A stretch of DNA of 64,000 bases from Streptacidiphilus rugosus AM-16 (lineage in GTDB: Bacteria > Actinomycetota > Actinomycetes > Streptomycetales > Streptomycetaceae), in assembly GCF_000744655.1 (NCBI RefSeq), contig NZ_JQMJ01000004.1, forward strand, positions 2,852,001-2,916,000, given 5' to 3'. Below the pieces are notes generated by a model, which was not told the DNA's origin, did not search any database, and worked only from the letters and a program-made list of their open reading frames with translations. The translations under genes were made by a program, and so were the position numbers. Positions 42,137-49,846 of this stretch are shown piece after piece (position 1 is the stretch's first letter; the number at the start of each line of letters is the position of its first letter).

Positions 42137-45100
42137 GTGACGACCGAACACGCCGGCCCAGAGGAGGTCCAGGAGCCGCACCACGTGCTGTGCGACAACG
42201 GTCGGCACCGCGCCGTGTGGCCCGCGCACCTCCCTGTCCCCGACGGCTGGCGGGTCGTCGACCCGGTTCCGCGCACCGCCGCCGAATGCGCCGCGGCGCT
42301 CGCGGCCGGGGACCACCCGCCCGGGGTGCTTGCGGCGGACGCCGCGCCCGCGGCGGATGCCGAGGGGCCGGCACCGACGCAGGACCGGCCGCAGGCGGCA
42401 CCCGCCGCGACCGCCGGCACAGCTGTGACCGCTGCGACCAGTGCGACCACTGCGACCACTGCGACCGGGGCGACATCTACGGCCTCCACGACCTCTCCGG
42501 CAGTGGGCACCGCCTCCGGCGTCGCCACCGTCTCGGCCCGTGTCCGCGCGCGGGCGTTCGCCGCGCCGCACGCCTCCGCACTGCGCTGGGACGGGGGCGA
42601 ACTCGACTACCGCACGCTCGACCACGACGCCGACCGGCTGGCCGCCCGGCTGCAGGACGAGGCGGGAATCGGCCGCGGGGACGTCGTCGCGCTGTGCCTC
42701 GACCGGACCGCGGGACTGGTCGTCGCGATGCTCGCGGTGCAGCGGGCCGGGGCCGCCTTCCTCCCCCTCGACCCCGGCGCGCCCAGCCGGCGGCTGGTGC
42801 AACTGACCGCCGACGCGGGCGCAGCACTCATCCTGACTGATCGTCACCATGCGGCCGGACTGTCCGGGGCACGCTCCGGCCAGGTCCGCACCGTCGAGGA
42901 TCTCGTCGCGCTGCCCGACCGTCCGGACCGCCCGCCCCCGGAGGACCCGGACCCGGACGACCTCGCCTACGTGATCTACACCTCCGGCTCCAGCGGTCCG
43001 CCGAAGGGGGTCGCCGTCACCCACCGGTCCCTGTCCGGCTCGCTGGCCGCCAGCGCCGACTACTACGGCCTCGGGCCGGGAGACCGGGTGCTCCATCTGG
43101 CCGCCGTCGGCTTCGACACCTCACTGGAACAGATCTTCGCGCCGCTCACCAGCGGGGCCACGGTCGTGCTCACCGAATCCCGTCCGTGGGCCCCCACCGA
43201 CCTGCTCCGCGGCGTCCCCGAACACGGCATCACCGTCCTCGACATGACCCCCGCCTACTGGCGGCGCCTGCTCGACATCCTCGGCCCCGGCCAGGAGCAC
43301 CTCGCGAGCGTGCGGCTGGTCATCCTCGGCGGGGAGATCATCCACACCGGCGACTGCCACGCGTTCCTGCGCCACTTCCCCGGCATCAGGCTGGTCAACG
43401 CCTACGGGCTGACCGAGACCACGATCACCTCCACCACCTGCGACCTCACCTACGAGCTGCTCGCCACCCCCACCGGCGCGCCCGCCCCGGTCGGGCGCGC
43501 CCTGCCCGGAGGCGACGTGCACGTTCTCGACCACCAGTTCCGGCCCGTCGCGCCCGGCGAACGCGGCGAGGTCTACATCGGCGGCAGCCATCTGGCGGAA
43601 GGCGTGTGGCGGCGGCCCGACCTCACCGCCCTGCAGTTCCTGCCCGACCCCTTCGCGCACACCCCCGGCGCCCGCATGTACCGGACCGGCGACACCGGCC
43701 GCTGGCGGCCCGACGGCAACCTGGAGATCCTCGGGCGCATCGACGAGCAGGTCAAGATCCGCGGGTACCGGATCGACCCGGGTGAGATCGAGTCCGTGCT
43801 GCGCGCCCAGCCGGGCGTGCGCCACGCGGTGGTGACGGTCCGCCAGGATCGCGGCGACCCCGAACTCGCCGCCTACTACACGCTCACCGACACCCCGGGC
43901 AGCCACGCCCGGGCCGACGGGGACCGGCTGCGCGGCGCCCTGGCCGAGGCACTGCCCGGCTACATGGTCCCGACCTCGTTCGTCGCGCTGCCGCAGATGC
44001 CGCTGACGCCCAACGGCAAGGTCGACCGCAAGGCCCTGCCGCGGAGCGGCCCGCTGCTGCCCACCCCTTCGGCCGGCGCCAGGCCCGTCGACACGCCGAC
44101 CGCGACGCTCCACCACAGCCTGGCCCACCTGTGGGCCCTGATCCTCGGCCTTCCGCACGTGGACGCCGGCGACGACTTCTTCGAACTCGGCGGCAACTCG
44201 CTGCTCGCCATGGAGATGCTCGCCCGGGCCCGGGTCATGTTCGGGATCGACGTCGACCAGATCCGCGAGCTCACCAGCTCACTGCTGCGCCACTCCACCC
44301 TCGCCGCCTTCAGCGAACGGCTGCGCCAGGCCCGCGCCGGAACTCTCAACGACGCCGAGCGCACCGAGGTGGACTTCGCCGCCGAATCGCAGCTGTGCCT
44401 CGCGCTGCACCCGGGCACGGGCCGCCCGCCGGTGTGGCAGCAGCCGGGCGACGTCCTGCTCACCGGAGCCACCGGTCTGTGCGGCATCCACATGCTGCAC
44501 GACCTGGTCCGGCACACCGACGCCCGGATCCACTGCCTGGTCCGCGCGGCCGACGCCGACCAGGCCTGGGAGCGGATCCGCGCCTGCCACCAGCGCTACC
44601 ACCTCGACGACCTGCCCGCCGAGCTGCGCGGCGAGCGGATCCTGCCCGTCGTGGGCGACCTCGGCCGCCCCCGGTTCGGGCTCCCGGCCGACCGCTTCGC
44701 GGAGCTCGGGGACACCGTCGACCTGATCTACCACTTCGGCGGCCAGGTCAACTTCATCTTCCCCTACCAGAACCTCCGGGCCGTCAACGTGGAGTCCGTG
44801 CGCGAGATGGTCCGCCTCGCCGCTCCGCGGCGGATCCCGCTCCACTTCACGTCCACCATGGCCGTGCTCGCCGGCTTCGGACCGGTCGGCCGGCGCGAGG
44901 TGACCGAGGAGACCCCGCTGGACTACGCCGACTACCTGACGGTGGGATACGTCGAGACCAAGTGGGTCGCCGAGGCGATGCTCAACGAAGCCGCCCAGGC
45001 GGGAGTCCCCATGGCGCTCTACCGGCTCCACGACGTCACGGGGCCGGTCGGCACGGGCGCGGTCAACACCACCACGGAGATCTGCGCGCTGATCCGGTTC

Positions 45101-46393
45101 ATCGCGGACACCGGCATGAGCCCCGACCAGGAGTTTCCCCTGGACCTCCTGCCCGCCGACTGCTTCGCGGGCGCGGTCCGACACATCTCCACGACCCGGC
45201 CCGCCAGGGGGCAGGTGTACCACCTCACCAACCCCGAGCCGGCGCTGATGAGTTCACTGGGCGAGTGCCTGCGCGGACAGGGCTACAAGGTCGAGACCGT
45301 GCCGTACCGCACCTGGGTGACCGCCCTCGTCGAGTTCGCGGCCGCGCATCCGGCCCACCCGGTGACGCCCTTCGTCCCGCTCTTCGTGGACCGCTGCGCC
45401 AGGGCCGACCTCACGGTCAGCGAGATGTACCTGTACGACGTGTTCCCCGCCTTCACCCGGACCAACACCGAGCACGCCCTGGCCGACAGCGGGCTGCGGA
45501 TCCCGCCGGTGGACCTGCCGATGCTGGACCGCTACGTGGACTTCCTGCTCGCGGAGGGCTACCTGCAGCCGCCGCAGGGACGCAGCGACGGGCCCGGCCG
45601 CGTCGCCGACCCCGTCTCCTGGCCCGACCTCGACCTCTCCCATGCCCCCACGACCGGCCCGGTCGCCTTCGGCGCCGACCTCGGCCCCGAGAGCCTGCTG
45701 GCCGGCTACCGCGCCGGCGCCTACCCGATCCCCCTCCCCGACCCGTCCGCCCGCGCCGCGGTCCAGCGCGCCAACGCCCCCGAGGCGGCCGCGGGCGGCA
45801 TCCCGCTGCTGGGACCCGCCGACGCCGGCGACCCCTGGTCCGTGGCCTGGTGGTCCCCCGACCCCCGCCCGGTCCTCGACCCCACCGACGTGCACCTCAG
45901 CCACGGCCTCGCCCGCCGACTGCGCCACCGCCTGCCGTGGACGACTACCGCCGACCACGCCTTCGAACGCGTCGTCCGCGCCTGCCGGGCGCGGCGCGAG
46001 CCGCTGTGGCTGACCGACGAACTCATCAAGAGCCTGGTCCTGCTGCACGATTCGGGCGCGGCGCACAGCGTCGAGGTGTGGGACGAGGAGGGCGACCTCG
46101 TCGGCGGCGTGTTCGGCGTCCGGATCGGACCGGTGTTCAGCATGGACTCGATGTTCAGCTCACTGCCGGGCGCGGGCCAGGTCGCCGTGGCCGACCTCGC
46201 GCAGCGGTTCCGTCAGGCGGGCGGGACCCTCCTCGACGCCCAGTGGGACAGCCCCCACGTCCGCGCCCTGGGCGCGGCCCTGCTCCCACGCGAGCGGTAT
46301 CTCGCCCTGCTCCACGTGCCGGGCCCGGGCGACGCGCCGATCCCGACCGAGGTCGAACCGGTCCGGCGGCTGGCGCCGCGCCGGATCGCCTGA
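42137..46393 (+). CDS. Fused MbtH-A-T-R peptide synthetase with C-terminal Leu/Phe-tRNA transferase domain
   Basis: 1418 aa. Domains in order: MbtH-like (about 12-55, HRAVWPAHLPVPDGWRVV); Thr/Ala linker (59-125); adenylation (125-640: YVIYTSGSSGPPKGV, NAYGLTETTI, NGKVDRKALP); carrier (660-730, DDFFELGGNSLLAMEML, Ser of GGNS takes the arm); thioester reductase (770-1150, LLTGATGLCGIHML and YVETK for the Tyr/Lys pair); leucyl/phenylalanyl-tRNA-protein transferase-like domain (about 1175-1405: LAGYRAGAYP, WWSPDPRPVL, AHSVEVWDEEGDLVGGVFGV, SMFS). No condensation domain. Inferred role: load an amino acid, acylate it from an aminoacyl-tRNA, release an aldehyde. GTG start with GCGGAG upstream; 21 nt behind the GGDEF-EAL gene. 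Confidence 0.85.
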   Translation: MTTEHAGPEEVQEPHHVLCDNGRHRAVWPAHLPVPDGWRVVDPVPRTAAECAAALAAGDHPPGVLAADAAPAADAEGPAPTQDRPQAAPAATAGTAVTAATSATTATTATGATSTASTTSPAVGTASGVATVSARVRARAFAAPHASALRWDGGELDYRTLDHDADRLAARLQDEAGIGRGDVVALCLDRTAGLVVAMLAVQRAGAAFLPLDPGAPSRRLVQLTADAGAALILTDRHHAAGLSGARSGQVRTVEDLVALPDRPDRPPPEDPDPDDLAYVIYTSGSSGPPKGVAVTHRSLSGSLAASADYYGLGPGDRVLHLAAVGFDTSLEQIFAPLTSGATVVLTESRPWAPTDLLRGVPEHGITVLDMTPAYWRRLLDILGPGQEHLASVRLVILGGEIIHTGDCHAFLRHFPGIRLVNAYGLTETTITSTTCDLTYELLATPTGAPAPVGRALPGGDVHVLDHQFRPVAPGERGEVYIGGSHLAEGVWRRPDLTALQFLPDPFAHTPGARMYRTGDTGRWRPDGNLEILGRIDEQVKIRGYRIDPGEIESVLRAQPGVRHAVVTVRQDRGDPELAAYYTLTDTPGSHARADGDRLRGALAEALPGYMVPTSFVALPQMPLTPNGKVDRKALPRSGPLLPTPSAGARPVDTPTATLHHSLAHLWALILGLPHVDAGDDFFELGGNSLLAMEMLARARVMFGIDVDQIRELTSSLLRHSTLAAFSERLRQARAGTLNDAERTEVDFAAESQLCLALHPGTGRPPVWQQPGDVLLTGATGLCGIHMLHDLVRHTDARIHCLVRAADADQAWERIRACHQRYHLDDLPAELRGERILPVVGDLGRPRFGLPADRFAELGDTVDLIYHFGGQVNFIFPYQNLRAVNVESVREMVRLAAPRRIPLHFTSTMAVLAGFGPVGRREVTEETPLDYADYLTVGYVETKWVAEAMLNEAAQAGVPMALYRLHDVTGPVGTGAVNTTTEICALIRFIADTGMSPDQEFPLDLLPADCFAGAVRHISTTRPARGQVYHLTNPEPALMSSLGECLRGQGYKVETVPYRTWVTALVEFAAAHPAHPVTPFVPLFVDRCARADLTVSEMYLYDVFPAFTRTNTEHALADSGLRIPPVDLPMLDRYVDFLLAEGYLQPPQGRSDGPGRVADPVSWPDLDLSHAPTTGPVAFGADLGPESLLAGYRAGAYPIPLPDPSARAAVQRANAPEAAAGGIPLLGPADAGDPWSVAWWSPDPRPVLDPTDVHLSHGLARRLRHRLPWTTTADHAFERVVRACRARREPLWLTDELIKSLVLLHDSGAAHSVEVWDEEGDLVGGVFGVRIGPVFSMDSMFSSLPGAGQVAVADLAQRFRQAGGTLLDAQWDSPHVRALGAALLPRERYLALLHVPGPGDAPIPTEVEPVRRLAPRRIA

Positions 46394-46404
46394 GCCGCGC
46401 ATCG

Positions 46405-46424
46405 CAGCTCCGGGAGCGGAGCTG
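46405..46424. terminator. Short hairpin after the synthetase gene
   Basis: CAGCTCC and GGAGCTG form a perfect 7-bp stem with a six-base loop, 11 bases after the synthetase stop and before the convergent response regulator end. Weak by stem length. Confidence 0.4.
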
Positions 46425-46449
46425 ACGAGCCGATCGACGACTCGAGCGC

Positions 46450-47139
46450 TCAGTCCCCTGCCCCGAAGGCGTCGCCCTCGGACGCCATCAGGCCGCTCTG
46501 ATAGGCGATCGCGACCGCCTGGGCGCGGTCGCGCGCGTCGATCTTCGCGAGGATCCGCTTCACGTGGGTCTTCACGGTGGACTCGGCGAGCAGGAACTGC
46601 CCGGCGATCTGCGCGTTCGAGTGGCCCTCGGCCACCTGCCGGAGCACCTCCCGCTCCCGCGCCGTCAGCCGGGCCAGGCGCGGATCGGTCGGCCCCGGCC
46701 GGTCCCGCCCCGGGCCGGCGGCCACGATCTGGCCCACCAGGTCACGGGTCACCGCGGGGTCCAACACCGACTCCCCGGCGGCGAGGGTCTGCACGGCGTC
46801 GATGAGACGCTCCGGGGAGGCCCGCTTGAGCAGGAAGCCGGCGGCCCCTGCCCGCAGGGCGCCCCACACGTAGTCGTCGTGGTGGAACGTGGTCAGGACC
46901 AGCACTCGGGTGGCCCGCCGCTCCGCCACGATCCGGCGGGTCGCCTCGACCCCGTCGATGCCGGGCATCCGTACGTCCATCAGGACCACGTCCGGCGTCG
47001 TCGCCCGGCACAGCTCCACGGCCTGCAGCCCGTCGGCGGCCTCGCCGACCACCTCGATGCCGTCCTCACTGCCCAGGACCAGAGCCACCCCGGCGCGCAG
47101 CAGGGCGTCGTCATCGGCGACCACGACTCGGACGGTCAC
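46450..47139 (-). CDS. NarL/LuxR-family response regulator
   Basis: 229 aa. Receiver: VVVADDDALLRAGVALVL, phospho-acceptor in VVLMDVRMPGIDG, LTTFHHDDYVWGALRAGAAGFLLK. The C-terminal GerE-type helix-turn-helix includes LTAREREVLRQVAEGHSNAQIA and STVKTHVKRILAKI. The GTG start overlaps the kinase stop by 4 nt. With the kinase upstream it forms a NarL-type two-component pair, probably controlling the divergent DUF2306 gene or its own promoter. Confidence 0.95.
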   Translation of the reverse strand: MTVRVVVADDDALLRAGVALVLGSEDGIEVVGEAADGLQAVELCRATTPDVVLMDVRMPGIDGVEATRRIVAERRATRVLVLTTFHHDDYVWGALRAGAAGFLLKRASPERLIDAVQTLAAGESVLDPAVTRDLVGQIVAAGPGRDRPGPTDPRLARLTAREREVLRQVAEGHSNAQIAGQFLLAESTVKTHVKRILAKIDARDRAQAVAIAYQSGLMASEGDAFGAGD

Positions 47140-48341
47140 GGGGCCACCGCCGCCGGACTGCCGAGGATCGGGCTGCCCGGGACGCGGATCGGGAGAACGG
47201 CGTGCAACCGGAAACCGCCCCACTCGCCGGCGCCGTGTTCCACGCTGCCGCCGAGCTCGCGGACCCGCTCCGCAATGCCGCGCAGGCCACGTCCAGGGAC
47301 GTAGCCACCGCCCACGCCGACCCCGTCGTCCTGGACCTCCACGTGGACCGCCGCTCCGTCGCACCGGACCGAGACCTCGGCTCGGGAGGCGCGTCCGTGT
47401 TTGACCGTGTTGGTCAGGGCCTCCTGGACGATCCGATAGGCCGACAGGTCGAGCGGGCGGGGTGCCTGGTGCACGTCGGGGTCGACCCGTGCGGTCACCC
47501 GGATCCCCGCCAGCTCCATCCGCTCGGTCAGCGATGCCAGGTGCGCCAACCCCGGCAGCGTTCCCGGCTCCTCCTGACGCAACAGACCGAGCACCCGGTC
47601 CAGCTCCTCCAGGGCCTGACGACCGGTGTGCTCCATCGTGCTCAGCAGGCCCCGGGTCTGCTCCGGGTCCCGGTCGAGCAGCCGGCGGGCGGCACCCGCC
47701 TGCACGAGCAGCACGTTGAGGGTGTGCCCGACCAGGTCGTGCAGCTCCCTGGCGATGCGCACCCGCTCCTCGGCGACCACCTGGTCGCGCAGTGCTCGGC
47801 GCGCCGCCGCCTGTTCCTCCTGCTTGCGGGCCGAGCCGTATCCGAGCGCCCAGACGAGCAACCAGACGAACAGGACCGCGGCCGGCATCAACTGGTAGGT
47901 GCGCGCGACTCCGGAGAAGTACGCGACCATACCGAGCAGCGCGATGACCGGTCCCAGCCTGGCCCAGGCCCGCGTGCCGCGCAGGCCGAGCGAGTACAGG
48001 CCGAGCAGGTTCGCGTACGGCGAGACCGGGCTCGGCAGGACGAACAACGCCTCGGCGGACAGAGCCGCAGTCCCGACCAGGTACGCGGCGAGCGGAAACG
48101 TCCGGCGGACGGCGAGCGCGGCGGCGATCAACCCGCTCAGCGCGAGTGCCTCGGGCATCCGGTCACCGATCCGGGTCGCCGCACCGAGCCGCTCGGCCAC
48201 CATCGCGGCCAGGAACGCGGCGGCCGGCGCAACGTCGAGCACCACGGGACCGAGGCGCGCTCGACCTCGGATGACCAGTTGGGCCGACGGTGGCCGAAGT
48301 CGCCCGAGGGCAAGGCCGCTGGCCGGGTTCGGCCGACTCAT
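47136..48341 (-). CDS. NarL-type sensor histidine kinase
   Basis: 401 aa. About five or six transmembrane helices (residues 30-165), a short cytosolic link, then HisKA_3 with ERVRIARELHDLVGHTLNVLL (phospho-His) and a HATPase with EALTNTVKHGRA, VQDDGVGVGGG and GRGLRGIAERVRELGG. No separate sensor domain, so the membrane segment probably detects the signal, as in DesK- or LiaS-like kinases. ATG 48341 is preferred to GTG 48344 by ribosome-site spacing (GGAG five bases away). Confidence 0.94.
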   Translation of the reverse strand: MSRPNPASGLALGRLRPPSAQLVIRGRARLGPVVLDVAPAAAFLAAMVAERLGAATRIGDRMPEALALSGLIAAALAVRRTFPLAAYLVGTAALSAEALFVLPSPVSPYANLLGLYSLGLRGTRAWARLGPVIALLGMVAYFSGVARTYQLMPAAVLFVWLLVWALGYGSARKQEEQAAARRALRDQVVAEERVRIARELHDLVGHTLNVLLVQAGAARRLLDRDPEQTRGLLSTMEHTGRQALEELDRVLGLLRQEEPGTLPGLAHLASLTERMELAGIRVTARVDPDVHQAPRPLDLSAYRIVQEALTNTVKHGRASRAEVSVRCDGAAVHVEVQDDGVGVGGGYVPGRGLRGIAERVRELGGSVEHGAGEWGGFRLHAVLPIRVPGSPILGSPAAVAP

Positions 48342-48445
48342 CACAGCTCCATGGGTGGGGCGTCATCGCTGCGCGGCGACTTGATCGAGCCGAGCCTAGC
48401 GACCGACGGCCCACTCCACCTTGCCCTGAGAGGGTAGGCAAGTCG

Positions 48446-48461
48446 TACCCCTGGTGGGGTA
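48446..48461. promoter_or_regulatory. Candidate operator in divergent region (kinase / DUF2306)
   Basis: TACCCC and GGGGTA are inverted around tggt, and a further GGGTA lies 12 bases to the left (48433), giving an alternating GGGTA-TACCC-GGGGTA array. It sits between the two-component operon and the DUF2306 gene. Response regulators of this class bind paired inverted halves. A candidate only. Confidence 0.35.
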
Positions 48462-48609
48462 TTTGAGCGCCCGTCCGTCGGGTTCCCGGCTGCCCGCCTG
48501 CTCGGCTCCGCCGCGACAGCCGGCTCCCACCGATACCCCGACCGAGGTACCGGGGCCGCCCCCGACAGGTGGACGCGGTGCGCCAGGACCGGACCGTAAC
48601 TTTCCCGCC

Positions 48610-49332
48610 ATGACCGCTCCCGTACCCACCAGCAGCCCATCCGCTCACGCCAAAGCCGACCGGGACGGCGGAACCACACGGAAGAAGACCCCACGCCGGT
48701 TCCGGATCAGGAGCGGCTGGATCAGCATGACGGTTCTGGCCACGCTGACTGCGGCCTTCTCCGCGCGCTACTTCACCCTCGACCCCAGGCTGTTCCTCGC
48801 ACAGCAGCGCGCCGTCTACGTCGCGAACCTCGTCCCGCTGCTCCTCCATGTGGGCGGCGGCATCCTGGCCCTCGCACTCGGCCCCTGGCAGTTCGTACCC
48901 CGGATCAGAGCGCGGCATCCGATGGCGCACCGGGCGATCGGGCGGATCTATCTGCTCAGCGCCCTGGCAGCCGGGCTCGGAGCCCTCCTGCTGGTCCCGA
49001 AGGGGCTCTACTGGCCGGTCGCCCCCCTCGGGTTCGCCGGGCTCGCCACGGCGTTGCTGCTCGCGTCCGGCATGGCCTACGCCACGATCCGGCGCCGGTC
49101 GATCACGGAGCATCAGATCTGGATGATCCGGTCCTACTCCCTCATCTTCGCCGCTGTCACTTTCCGCGTCTGGCTGACGCTCTTCTCCAGCGCCGGCCTT
49201 TCCTTCCCCACGGCGTACATGAGCGGGGCATGGCTCTCCTGGCTGATCAACCTGCTGGTGGCCCAGCGGTTGATCGTTCGGGTCCGGTCCCATCGGAGCG
49301 CCCGGGTATCCGTGCCGGACGCCGGCTCGTGA
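48610..49332 (+). CDS. DUF2306-type membrane protein
   Basis: 240 aa. Basic N-terminus then about seven helices. RARHPMAHRAIGRIYLLSALAAG and RRRSITEHQIWMIRSYSLIFAAVTFRVWL are typical DUF2306 blocks, with conserved His residues (HPMAHR, EHQIWM) in membrane-proximal positions. The function of the family is unknown; some members are thought to bind heme because of these histidines. Start at ATG 48610. It is divergent from the two-component system (268 nt between starts) and is its most likely target. Confidence 0.8.
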   Translation: MTAPVPTSSPSAHAKADRDGGTTRKKTPRRFRIRSGWISMTVLATLTAAFSARYFTLDPRLFLAQQRAVYVANLVPLLLHVGGGILALALGPWQFVPRIRARHPMAHRAIGRIYLLSALAAGLGALLLVPKGLYWPVAPLGFAGLATALLLASGMAYATIRRRSITEHQIWMIRSYSLIFAAVTFRVWLTLFSSAGLSFPTAYMSGAWLSWLINLLVAQRLIVRVRSHRSARVSVPDAGS

Positions 49333-49494
49333 CCTCCGCTGCCCTTGCCGCGGTCGACCAGACCTCGCGAGCGGCCTGTGCCGCGCCACCCGCCGGACGC
49401 AGCCGACGTTAGGCCGTCGCATCAACAGGGAGCCCCATCCTCTGGTGATTCGCGCCTGATCAGCGCCCGCGCTCCCGTCGAACGCACAAAAGAC

Positions 49495-49526
49495 CTGCGG
49501 CTCCATGATCACTCATGGAGCCGCAG
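49495..49526 (-). terminator. Terminator downstream of the tRNA-Lys fragment
   Basis: A 13-bp perfect stem (CTGCGGCTCCATG with complement at 49514-49526) and six-base loop. On the minus strand it is followed by gtcttttgtgc, a U-rich run, so it works in the direction of the tRNA fragment, whose 3' end lies nine bases upstream. It probably is the tRNA gene's original terminator, kept on the chromosomal side. Confidence 0.88.
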
Positions 49527-49534
49527 GCCGGATG

Positions 49535-49576
49535 TGCGCCGCCAGGGACTCGAACCCCGGACCCGCTGATTAAGAG
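49535..49576 (-). other. 3' part of tRNA-Lys(CUU): putative attachment site of an integrated element
   Basis: The minus strand reads exactly as tRNA positions 32-73: anticodon loop CTCTTAA (anticodon CTT), stem half TCAGC, variable loop GGGTC, T-arm CGGGG-TTCGAGT-CCCTG, acceptor half GCGGCGC and discriminator A. Upstream of the loop the sequence (agagcgg and beyond) cannot form the anticodon stem, D-arm or a matching GCGCCGC acceptor half, so it is not a functional tRNA gene. Identity starting at the anticodon loop is where tyrosine recombinases usually cross over. The missing side is to the right, so the element extends right; the complete tRNA gene should lie past its far end. From 49577 to 49846 I see no gene. 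Confidence 0.8.
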
Positions 49577-49846
49577 CCGCTCTAGATCATTTCCCGGTAG
49601 TACCAACACACTACGGAGTGCACTAATCTAGGCCGATCTGTCCGACTTCGAGGTGCCCGCAAGTCCCGACGCTGCCAACGGGTATCAATCGTGATCGGCG
49701 CCGCCGCTCCCACCACGCTCCCACCACCCGGACGCGCGGTCACGGCTACCGGAGCCTGGCATCACAAGCCCCAAGACACTTCAGCCCGAGCCGAGACAGT
49801 CCTGGCCCTCGCTCGCCACTGCCGGCACGGGAGGCCATCCAACGGG

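Noticed and set aside
49535..49640. A complete tRNA-Lys gene
   Set aside because: Only positions 32-73 fit; the anticodon 5' stem, D-arm and 5' acceptor strand cannot be formed from the adjacent bases.
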